Shown here piece by piece: positions 1 to 10,021 of a DNA stretch of 64,000 nucleotides (its first letter is position 1; every line of letters starts with the position of its first letter). The DNA comes from Triangularia verruculosa (lineage: Eukaryota > Ascomycota > Sordariomycetes > Sordariales > Podosporaceae): the NCBI GenBank assembly GCA_033296885.1, contig MU864009.1:1-64000 (forward strand), written 5' to 3'. The notes under the pieces were generated by a model that ran no database searches, had not been told where the DNA came from, and saw only the letters and a list, made by a program, of their open reading frames with translations. A program made the translations under genes and the position numbers.

Positions 1-95
1 GATAAAATTATTACGAATTTGGCTCGTTTTGTTTAAATTTTTTTGTGTTTTAATTTTTTTGAGCTACGTTTTTTTAGCCCGTTAAATATCTTGTT

Positions 96-123
96 CCCCC
101 CCCCCCCCCCCCCCCCCCCCCCC
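96..123. repeat. Poly(C) homopolymer tract, 28 nt
   Basis: An uninterrupted run of 28 C lies between an AT-rich segment (1-95) and the first visible GH131 exon, so it sits in the upstream intron of that gene. It could be a genuine unstable homopolymer or an assembly artefact near a contig end. Confidence 0.9.
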
Positions 124-152
124 AAGATACTAACAAACACACTCGTTTATAG

Positions 153-861
153 AATACTACATTCACGGCTCCGGCACCACAAACCGCTACATCAACCTCT
201 CCCCAGACTACAAGAACCCCAACGACACCGTCTCCAAGCAGGGCGCCCGCTTCACCCTCGACGGCACCGCCTACTGGAACGGCCAGACCATGCGCCGCAT
301 CGAGCTCATCCCGCAGACCAAGGCCGCCATCAACCGCGGCAAGGTCTTTTACCACTTCTCCATCTCCCGCCGGGACACCAACGCCCCCTCGATCAACAAG
401 GAGCACCAGATCTGCTTCTTCGAGTCCCACTTCACCGAGCTCAAGTACGGGTGGATCTCTGGCGAGCAGGGCGCGTCGAACCCGGCGCTGCAGTGGATGA
501 CGAACCAGAGGACCCAGTGGAAGCTGAGCGAGTGGAAGGCCAACGTCTGGCACAACTTTGCCTACGAGATCGACTTTGGGGCGAACAGAGTGGGGCTGTG
601 GTACAGCGAAGGGGGCGCGGATCTGAAGCAGGTGGTGGCTCCGGTGAGCGGGGTGTCGACGAGCAGCAACGGGCAGGATTGGCACTTGGGGGTGTTGGAG
701 CTGCCGAGGAGCGGGTATCCAAACACGAATGAGGATTATTATTTTTCGGGGGTGTTTATTGAGGATGGGGCGATCACGACGAAGATTGGGGGGCCGGGTG
801 AGTTTTCCTTTATCATCAAATTGAGTAGCAGTGAAAGCTAACTTGGAAAAATGCAGCTTAA
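153..861 (+). CDS. Glycoside hydrolase family 131 beta-glucanase, 5'-truncated by the window edge
   Basis: Partial gene: only the downstream exons are inside the window. An acceptor ending in TATAG at 150-152 opens the exon, which reads in frame as YYIHGSGTTNRYINLSPDY and continues through NGQTMRRIELIPQT, HFTELKYGW, WHNFAYEIDF and LGVLELPRSGYPN. These blocks match the secreted GH131 catalytic domain, which acts on fungal or plant beta-glucans (exo-type beta-1,3/1,6 with some beta-1,4 activity is reported for the family). The open frame runs to 841, but a better end is a 59-nt intron 798-856 (GTGAGT donor, GCTAAC branch, CAG acceptor). After it only one more codon is completed before TAA, so the protein ends TTKIGGPGA. 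No CBM1 module follows, although some family members carry one. The signal peptide and N-terminus lie off the window. Third codon positions drift from C to G to T along the gene. Confidence 0.83.
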
Positions 862-1030
862 ACCATCAACACTATTAAGTCGAGGTCGTGAAATGGAAAT
901 GAGAATGGGTTGTATATAGGTATATATAACACAGAACGCTCGCAGTACAAAAAGTCAAATACATACACCCCCCCACCCACTGTCATGTCTTCATATTATG
1001 CCTTTGTGTTTTATTGCAAATTTCGTGAGC

Positions 1031-1740
1031 TTAAGCCTTCACACCGGAGCTAACAAACAGATTCATTATGATGAAGATGCCCGCGGCCCAAACAAGGGGA
1101 CGGATGCCGGCGAGCTTCTTGTTGTCCTGGACAACGACGTAGACGAAGTTGTAGGCGGCGCGGGAGGCGACGTAGCCTAGGGTCAAGGTGTTGAGCTTGG
1201 AGAGGGGGACGGCTCCGGAGGCGTTGGCTGCCACGACGGAGGCGGCGTAGAGGGAGAGGGTCTCGAAGCCGTTTGCCGTGGCGGCTTTGGCGCGGGAGAT
1301 TTTTTGGAGGGTCTGGTGTTTTGTGTGTTAGTTTTTGTGTGATTGAGATGGGGATGAGATGCGGTGTGTGTCTTACGGTCTTGGGCATGGAGGTGTCTTT
1401 GGAGCAGATATCTTCTGTGCGGCGGGGCCTGGGGGGTTTGTTAGTTTTTATGTGTGATTTGGAATGTTGAAAACCAAATGGAATCCGTTTGAGATGGAAT
1501 GTTGAAGCTGTTGTAAGGTTGGTGGTGAGGGGTCATGTCAAGGAGAGGGGGGGGACCGGGGGTTCGGGGATGTGAATGAGGATGAGATGGATGATGTGAG
1601 TTAACGTACTGATTCAAATCATAATTCTTCCCCGCGGCGACCATGGCCCAGACGTTAGGGGCCATGGTGACGACGAAGGCGGCGGGGATGGTGTAGTAGG
1701 AGTAGTTTGTGTTGGCGAGGTCGAGGCCGAGGAAGGACAT
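1031..1740 (-). CDS. MAPEG-family small membrane protein
   Basis: Three-exon model: 1740-1610, 1428-1377 and 1312-1031, giving 154 residues. Introns have GTACGT and GTAAGA donors with CAG acceptors. The protein starts MSFLGLDLANTNYSYYTIPA, with a first hydrophobic helix. It carries SRAKAATANGFETLSLYAA around residues 67-83, which fits the MAPEG signature with N75 and E78 (RAxxNxxE-like). A second helical pair and a C-terminal helix (WAAGIFIIMNLFV) follow. MAPEG proteins are four-helix membrane enzymes or relatives (microsomal glutathione transferase, leukotriene C4 synthase). Fungal members of this short type are mostly uncharacterised, so no substrate is assigned. The gene converges on GH131. 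The first intron (181 nt) is long for this window. Start chosen at the first ATG, which opens directly into the helix. Confidence 0.82.
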
Positions 1741-3229
1741 GTTGGGCGAGTGTTTCTTTTGTTTACTTGAACTGACTAATTTTGGTTTTTTTTCTTGTTG
1801 ATAGAGGAAATGATGAGTCGAGGTGAGTGAGACAGAACAATACAGAAAAGGCTCTCAAGGTGAGTTTATAATAAGAGGGGTTCGCAATCGAGGTTGAACC
1901 GAAGGCGTCACTAGGTAGGTACAGCTTCAGGTAGGTAGTAAGGGGGGGTTTGTTGTTACACATTCGGATACGGCCCCTCCCTCTTCCCTCGGTTCCACAA
2001 CGCACTTATTTGTTCCGTCCGGGTTGCCGGTAAGCCGGGGTCGGGAGGACTCCATCTCCATTTCCCCCCTTCCTAGGCTTTCTAAGCGCAGACACGATGT
2101 TTCGCTACCTCTATTTGACCTGCACCCATTGGTTAGACTCGGGATGCGGAGGAATTTGTTCACCTACCTAAGACAACTGTGAATCACATTGTGGTGGACA
2201 GATCTAGCGCGGGGAAGAAGAAGCCAAGAAAGCCTTGGTATCTGTCCCAGTGACCACAACCACCTCTCGTGCCGCGTGTCCAGCTACGAATTGTATCCTC
2301 TTCCGCAGCTTAAAACGTTCCACAGAAATCACATTTCAGGTAGCGTAGGGGTGTGCCAAGTGGAGAAAGAATGATAGTAAAAAGTCTGTGGGGTCTGTGT
2401 GTCTTACAGCTGGACGAAAACCCCATCCAACCAAGTCGTAGTGCCTTGATGCACCTATGCAATGCACGATGGCGGGAACTCCCGACAGCCTTGTTAGTTG
2501 GCCATCTCTACTCCCTTGCAGTTGATCAGATGATGGTAGGCACAAGGCTAACACTTTTTTAGAAGGCGGTTGGGCATCCATAGGTAACTTCAAACCAATC
2601 CTCAACCTCATCACTCTATTCTTCTCTCTCTCTCTTTCTCGTTTTCCCCTCAATCTCTCTAGACATGCATCACTTCCCTGTCACTTTTACTCTCCCCTCA
2701 TCTCCACCCAATGCTTTCATCCTCATGATCCCCATCCCATCCACAACCATCAGCAGAAGCTCCTAGTTCCACACTAGCCTACACAAAAACAATGATGATT
2801 GATGATGATGTTCACTCTCCCTCCCCTACCACCCTCAAAACATGATAAATAAAACACAAGACACAAGTTACAAAAGCCAAACCAAGCTACAGCCCAATCC
2901 AGTCACTTTCAATCCAACCGAATCCAGAGACAAACATTTGCGCGCATAGCCGTGCTTTCAACAGAGCGTAGAAACAAAAAAAGAAAACACAAAGAGAACA
3001 GGACAGCAGAGGCACTGGCAGCGTACCGAGCAATCGTAAATGCATCACGAATGATAAGACATTGATAATAATAAAACCGATGGAGAAAGGAAGAGAACAG
3101 AAAAATCTTTCAAAGGGGGAATACCTAACGGGGAATTGAATAGAAGAGAAAAAGGGAACACTAGCCAAGGAAAAGATAGGTAGCCGGCCATGTAAGGGGC
3201 ATTGTAAAGTAAAGGTATTGAACATCGAT
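1741..3229. other. Intergenic, MAPEG 5' side to Tea4 3' side
   Basis: About 1.5 kb with no supportable gene. It holds several TAGGTAGG-type short repeats (around 1912-1940 and the reverse form near 2162), a CT-rich stretch at 2615-2660 and AT-rich sequence at 2700-2900, probably 3' UTR of the Tea4-like gene. The open frames here have no family features. Confidence 0.6.
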
Positions 3230-6200
3230 TTAGACAGTTCCTCGTAGTCTTTGCTTGCGGGCCAGCCAGTCGCCGAGCATGTTGTCGAGTTGCTACAGGT
3301 TTCATGGTTAGCTACTTCTGACCAAAGTGTCGAGACAGGATAGAGGGAAGAACTCACAGTTGTTATCTCAGCAAGTTTGGCATTCTGCTCCCTGAACAGA
3401 CTGCTTGCAACCGGATGGTCCGAGGCGACAGGATCAACGTTCGACTTGTCATACACCACCACCAACAGATCCCGAATGTCTGACCCAGAATCAAAGAAGG
3501 CGCGGAGGTTGGCATCATTCCATGATGATCTCGAGGATGTGGAAGGCGTGATAGTTTCCTTATTCACAGACGTGTCCGCATCTTCGTGCTCAACCATCTC
3601 TGGAGAGGGCGTCGACCTTGGTGATGACCGATCCTCCTCTTGGCTTGATGTATCCACCATCAACGGCGGTGGATTGCTAGACGTAACAGGTGATACTTGT
3701 ACCGGTGATTCTGACAGCCGCTCCTTCTGCTGTTGAGATGGCGTGCTGCCTGCTGGAGCACTTCTGACCGCCTGTCCACCCACTGCTTGTTGCTGATTAA
3801 TAAAGGGATTAGTATTATTGGGAGCAGAACGTTGCTGCTGTGATGGTTGTTGTCGGCGAACATCTTGAGAAGTCGGTGACTGGACAGGCTCCGGATCAAG
3901 ATCGTCATCCGAGTCGAAATCATCCAGTCCCATGCGAGTGCGGGCTTTGGTGGCCTTCTGAGGTCTTCCGTTCGTTTGTGGGCTGCCCTGGGGAGAGCCC
4001 TTGGGACTGGATTCCACTAGACGCATAGTAGCGGGTGGCACATTTGCGACATTGTTCACCTTACTCTCAGACAAGAAGGCCTTGATATCCACCCCGTTTC
4101 CAGCTTCTCTGGTGGAACCGGGCTTCCTGGTCGGCGATGGCTCTGTCCGGGGCTGCTGCTTTTGTAACTTGCTCGGCTGTCTCTGGGGCCCAGGCTTCTC
4201 TGGGGACCCCTGAGTCACCTCTTCCTCGTCCATCTCTCTTTCGTGGCTGTCTCTTCCGGGATCCTCGTCCTCATGGGAGGATTTCTTGTCCTTGTCCTTC
4301 CTAGAGAAGAAGCTTCGAATGGCGCTGGGCTTCTTGTCCTTTTCCTTCTTGTCTTTTCCTTTCTTGCCATCCTTGCCGAGCAGGCCTTCCTTATCCAACA
4401 ACCTGTCCAAGCTTGGCCGTTGCCGCATCTCCTTTGAGTCGCTTGACAGCCTTGTTCCATCGTCATCCCGCAAAAGGTTTGGCGTGAGGGTGATCTTCTT
4501 AGTTTCAACGGTGTCGTCCTTGAAAAATGAGTCTCGGACAGTCCCGTCGCTGGTCTTCTTAGGCCCATCGACCTTGAGCTCCGATTGGTCTTCAGAGCTC
4601 CGCGGCTTCGCCGAATTATCGGTTTCATCTTGTGTGGAATCCTCCTGTGAAGTTCTCGGTTTCAACGGCTCGACCTTGGCAGTTTCGTCTTCGGCGTCCG
4701 TGGCGGCGGAAGCCTGCTGGTTCTGTTGACCTTGTTGGGCAGCCTGCGCAAAGTACTCGGCTGCTACATCCTCCTCGTCGGTCGAGTAGTCGATATCGGA
4801 GTAATCCACAAATGTAGGTGGTGCGAATTGGACGGTCTTGGTCTTCCTCCTTTTCATGGCTGATTTGATCGGATTTCGAACCTTGTCGGTCTGATCTCCA
4901 AGCATGCTGGCGGAAAGCTAATTGCTGTCAGTACTTCAACACCGTCGTCATCATGATCATCCCGACGTACATCTATATTTCGATGCTTGTTCAACCGAGC
5001 TAACCGTTCCGTCGGGGTTTCGATGTGTTCGGCGGGCAGGTAACCTGTGATTCTGTAATGAGTACTGGATCGACGGCAGCCCCTATTTTGACAAACTTAC
5101 CAATGCTGCTGTCTTTTACGACACGCACTAGCCACCAATAACTGTTGCTGTCGTCGAGGAGAACCATGGTATCACCCTTGGTTGCGTTTGCTTGCCCCTC
5201 GACCGTGGCAACGAAGGTATGGAGGGCGTATACGAATTCGAAATCGATGTCCTCTGATTCTTGTAAGCACTCTCCGCCCCAGCCAGAGTCAACAAATCTA
5301 GGATCGTCAGAGTCAGAAAAGTCGCCATCATCATCTTCACTCGAGCTGTCGTAAGGAACAGTCATGTCAGGAGGGTCGGAAAAGCTGTCGTCAGAGGCGT
5401 CCTGTTCGGTGGGCTCCCTCGAGGGGAGATATCCGGGGGTGGCCTCGTAACGATGGGAGATGTGGCGAGTTGGCGGCCATGTCGACGGCCCTTTCCCTTT
5501 CGTGACGGTTGCCCTATGCCTTCTCATGTCTTGCGATATTCCTTCTTCGTCTTCGGCATCGGATAGAAGTTCGTGTTCGGAGGGATCAAAGTTATGGGGA
5601 TTTGCGGGGCTAAAGGTTATGGCTGGCTGCGGCGTGTCCGGTATGCCGTGTAGTTCAAACTCACCGTCTAGATGATGATGGCGACATGCAGGTGAAAGAA
5701 AATAAGAGCGTTCAACCGCCTGGTGGCGCTCCGTTTCCCCATCCGTGCTCATCGGAGGTAGGTAATTAGGACTTGCAAGGTACGGAGAAGAAGACCTCGC
5801 ATCGCCAATTACAGACAAATCCGACGAGCAGCGCATCAAGAAACGGCCAGAACTACTCGAACAAGAAGGAAAGGTCGGAAAAGTAGAGGTGAACCCACCA
5901 TCTTCAATTGAAGGGGAGCTTGAGATCTTGTCCATCATATCGTCGTCCATGTCCACCTCGGTCTCGCCGTCCATGTCCGCCTCGTCGACTTCGTGACCGG
6001 ATAGGCCTCCATTCTGGGCAATGGCCAGCGCATCCTGCCTGGTGCCCGTATGCATGCTGCCTGCGTCGTCGATCCCGATGCCGTAACCGCCGCTCTGCTG
6101 GGAGTCGGAAACGGTCGAATAGAGCGTGTCGGTGTCGGCGTCGTTGTTCCACGAGCCGGGCAGGCTACGGTTGTCCTCTGCCGCTTCCGCCGCGACTTCT

Positions 6201-6560
6201 CTCAAGGTCTCGGCCTGGTGCGGTGCGATGTAGCCGTCAGGGGTCGAGTTCTCGTGCGCTTGAAGGTCGATGGTGTCTAGAAAGTTGACAAGGTGTGTCA
6301 GAGAAACGGTCCGAGACGTACGTTGTTCTTGTGCGACTACTGCGACAAACTCCCGCTGGCCGCTGCTTCTGCTCTGCAGAGGCATAGGCACGAGGGGGAG
6401 CACGAAGGGCAGCGCAGAAAGCAGAGCCGGTCCCTACTCCCTACCTAGCCTCCTGGACAGGGCGCCACAAGGAACCGGGCCGCAGCGGCGCGCATGGGGG
6501 GAGACGAAATGAAGGAGACTCTCAGCACATACCAGCGCGAATAATCTCTGGCCTTGTCAT
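3230..6560 (-). CDS. teaC: SH3-domain cell-end polarity factor, Tea4/Bud14/TeaC type
   Basis: Five-exon model: 6560-6533, 6276-5101, 5044-4971, 4917-3358 and 3292-3230, 966 residues. Introns have GTATGT, GTAAGT, GTACGT and GTGAGT donors, and every join keeps frame. The N-terminus reads MTRPEIIRAD then TIDLQAHEN. An SH3 domain at about residues 355-415 contains YALHTFVATVEGQANATKGD, the YWWLVRVV block and, across the third join, GYLPAEHIETPTERLA. KTVQF at about residue 455 is an RVxF-type docking motif for protein phosphatase 1. The rest is mostly disordered, basic and Ser/Pro-rich, ending DNMLGDWLARKQRLRGTV. Tea4 in fission yeast and Bud14 in budding yeast link microtubule plus-end markers to formin and PP1 at growth sites. 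A hyphal-tip role is inferred. The least certain part is exon 1; an alternative start at 6403 (MLPLVPMPL) can join the same acceptor through a 45-nt intron. Confidence 0.8.
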
Positions 6561-9500
6561 GTTGGCGAATTGGCCGGTGGCTGTGGACAGCGCCCGCGCA
6601 ACGACGCCAGCTTTTACTGTTCCTGAGCCTGTCGGGGGCAGGGATGGCGCCTGGGGAATTCAGGAAGACCGCAAAGTCGGCGAAATAGGATAGAGAATCG
6701 CAGGATCGCAAAATGCAGACGTCCGTCGCAGGCTCCTCTCCCGCCGGCCGATCCAGACAAGAAAGATGGCGGAAACCCCTGAAGAATGCCAGGCTGCGGC
6801 TGGCACCCAGATGGAAGGCTGACTGGCTTGTGAGGCGCCCCTTGTTGCCCTTGGCTGTTATTTTAATGCTTGGCGTGGACTAGAGAAGGGGGCCGGGGCC
6901 GCTCAAATCTCATCAAGCCTCGATATGGATAGTCAGTCGCTATCAGTTGGATATCAGTATCCAGAGAATACTTCAATAACCCTTCAACCGATGTCTTCTT
7001 CCCGTGTCCCGGAACGCCCTCAGCTGGCGGCTGTGGCTTGATGAGTGCGAGATCAGATGGAGCAAATGCCCGAGGCTGTTAGCTGCTGCTGCGTCGCAAT
7101 GGATGGAGGGAATGACGTGGGTGAAACGGCGATCATGGCCCGTGTCGCGACAAGCCCGATGCTACCAAGCTTTTGACGATGAGTCGCCTGGTGGTTTGTG
7201 CCGTCAAAAGTCAGAAAGAGAAGGTTTGTGTGATGTTTTTGCTGCCTCGATGGCTAAATGCAGACGAGGTGCAAGACACGAGGTGATGAGCGGGCAAACA
7301 AGAACAATCGCTGTGGGGGATGGGGGAATTCTCAGATTGCTTGACACGAGCTCCGCCAGCTGGCACGCGAGTTCTTGTTTGGGCGGCAGCATACAAGGTG
7401 TTGTCTTTTTATTCAATTGTGCCCTATATTAGCCTCTATCTTGGTCTGATATTCTACTGGTTTGCTGACACATGTGGCAGTTGCGAGCGGTCATCGTGGA
7501 TATCAATGCTCCTGCTGTCGTGATATTCCAGTAACGCAGCAAGAAAAAAAAAAAGTGGAAGTCTTTCGCCCCGGGGCACATGAAACGCTCGGCTGCAGGG
7601 GAGCCCCTGGCAAGCTGGTTCCCAGAACCACTGACGGCTGTTCCTGAAGTCCCCACTGCGGCATTGCGGGGTGGACATCTTTGATGCCCCGCCCAGAATT
7701 GATTTGGTCCAACAATTTTATATCAAAACAACTGCATTGACAACCAAATTAACAATACCATGAGGTCCTGTATCACGAAAACAACTTCGAATTCGGAACT
7801 AGCGGATTTGCCATGGCATCGGGCAGCTACCGTACCGGCCGACAAAATTCCACGAATCGAGAAACATACTGATGATGTCTTCGACCAATGTCCGACCGGG
7901 TTGTTCTAGCCAGCTATTACCTTAGGTACCAGAGGTTTGCCCAGAACAGCAGATAGCAGATATCGCCGATAAGAATTCACTTAGCAATACCTGAGAAGCA
8001 GCACAATAGAACAGCTCACAACATTACCGACTGTCATATATCTTGACCTGGCAGCCGAACGGGCTCTCAGACCGGCCCCCGATGTCGCTCCGTTCGCACA
8101 ACAAACTCGGACGCCAACACGGCTAAAAACCGGAAGGACAAACACGTGGAATGAATCGGCCTGCTACTTCCAGAGTGATGGCATGATGACGACCAGTCGG
8201 ACAAACTGGTGAACCAACAGACCACAACCACCGCCCGAGGTGAGCGACATTCCGGCCTGGAAGTCCGTTTCCCCGTCATGCCTGCTGCTTCGTCAGCCTT
8301 TGAGTCTCGTCTCTGAGGCAAATCATTGGCTCGAGTGTATGCAGTTGGATATCACATGGAGCGGTGCGCTATATTTGGTCGTTACACCTGAGTGTAGTCA
8401 GCATCCCGACCTGAACCAGTAGGAACTGGCACAATGAGCCAAAGCTGGGGTCAATGGCTTCGAGTTCGCCAAGCTTCTCCTCCACGAGAGACAAGCCTTC
8501 GCCAAGATCACCAATGACAACATGGCAGGATGAATGGGACCCTTGGCGGCAGGTGAGATTGATCAATGGAATCAAAAGGAGAGCTTCTTCCCCGCAATTG
8601 TGTTTCCATTCAGACATACATGAACGACGAGATGAAAGAGTTGCGTGATTTGGGGCCTCAACTCGAGATGGCAGGATCGAGAGAGCAGAAGCGGGGAAAA
8701 GTCACGACAACCATACTAAACGATGCGCGCCGCGCAGAAAATGGGGGGTTTATTGACCGAAAAGGGCAACCGCCACACCTTTTGGTTTCTCGCTTGAGAA
8801 TATACCACGCAAGACCTCGGCCTTTGGTGGTCATGATGGTTGTACATATACGGCTTGTGTAACTTGTGTATGGGGAACACGTAGTCAGAATAAGACCACC
8901 TCGGCCACCTGGGTAGCATTCCTGTGGTGAAAAAACAGGATGGCTCTTCATATGGGTGACGAAGAATCAAGCTGCGCCCCAATCTTGTCGTGCTTGGTGT
9001 GCTTGGGCAGACCACATTTCAATCAATCCCCGCTGCTTGTTGAGATGGACCAAGATGCACAGTGCGAGCCTGGGATCAGAAGAAGGCTGGCAGATCGCTG
9101 GATGGAGGGTTGCTCTGCTGGCCATTTGTTTTTTTCCCGCTTAGTATAGCCGTCCGGCGATGAGCGCTAATTAAACAGCACCCCTTTTCAATCTACGGAA
9201 GACGGAGAAGTGTCGAGAATGGAATGCATTTTACCCCTCCGGTATTGCTGTTGACGGGACTCAGAACAGCTGTGAGAGACCTGCCACACATCTCTATTGG
9301 TGCTCCCTTTGAATGCTGTCTTTTCCACAGGACTCGAGCGGTGAGGTGAGACTGGCGAGCACCTGGATGCTAGTCTCATTTGCCAGCGAGCCTGATTGAG
9401 AAAGGCATACAGTGCGCTATCTGGTCCAGGGCACGGTATCTCCGCTTCTCTACTCCAGGCCAATTTTGCAGCGTCGAGAAGGGACATCCCTCCCGCACTC

Positions 9501-10021
9501 CCGGTTTATTGATCATTTCACCGTCAAACTTTCAAAATTCAAACGCTTTGGAGACCAGCCGTTGAACGAGAAGCGACAGGAAAATCGACACCGACCAGTC
9601 GCCGTTTCAAACCCACAGGCAACAACGTTGCCATTGGCGTTTTTTTTGCTTTCATCGCTCCTCCAAGCCCACCCGTCGATTCCCGACAACGAGGATCTCT
9701 CGGCGCCCAGCCTCTCTGCGATCGCCTCCCCCACGCCAAACATCGCGACGAAATTCTAGTCAATCAATCTGATCTCACATACCATACAGTTATCACACGG
9801 AACAGCAACTATCCCGAGTGCCATCGCAACACAAACCAATCCCAGAGCGACCAGCCATCAGCGCGGTTGTGTGGCTTCTCCGGCCCCGGAGCTGCTGGAC
9901 AACTCGTCGCTTCGCGCCGACAGCCTTCCAGCGGACGAGACGAACGTTTTCGGCGAGTATTCCATGGCGATTCGGCAATAACAGAAAGTAGGCGGAAGGC
10001 CGCCCTCGATATCAGCCCGTC
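6561..10021. other. Long divergent intergenic/leader region (teaC / palH)
   Basis: About 3.5 kb between two divergent start codons, with no gene I can support. It must hold both promoters and 5' leaders. Open frames of up to 142 codons (7004-7432) show no domain, signal peptide or codon bias like the neighbours. The palH-proximal kilobase contains many ATGs, including a 115-codon upstream frame at 9412-9759. Confidence 0.6.

Noticed and set aside
3293..3357. Read-through C-terminus of the Tea4 frame down to 2887
   Set aside because: GTGAGT, GCTAAC and TGTAG define an intron, after which the frame ends in a compact basic C-terminus at 3230; the read-through tail is hydrophobic UTR-like sequence.
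7004..7432. 142-codon open frame between teaC and palH
   Set aside because: No domain, signal peptide, helix pattern or codon bias like the neighbours; shorter frames overlap it on both strands.
8468..8506. Two GCCAAG motifs as PacC sites controlling palH
   Set aside because: They lie 1.5 kb upstream of the start; a six-base motif is expected by chance at this frequency.
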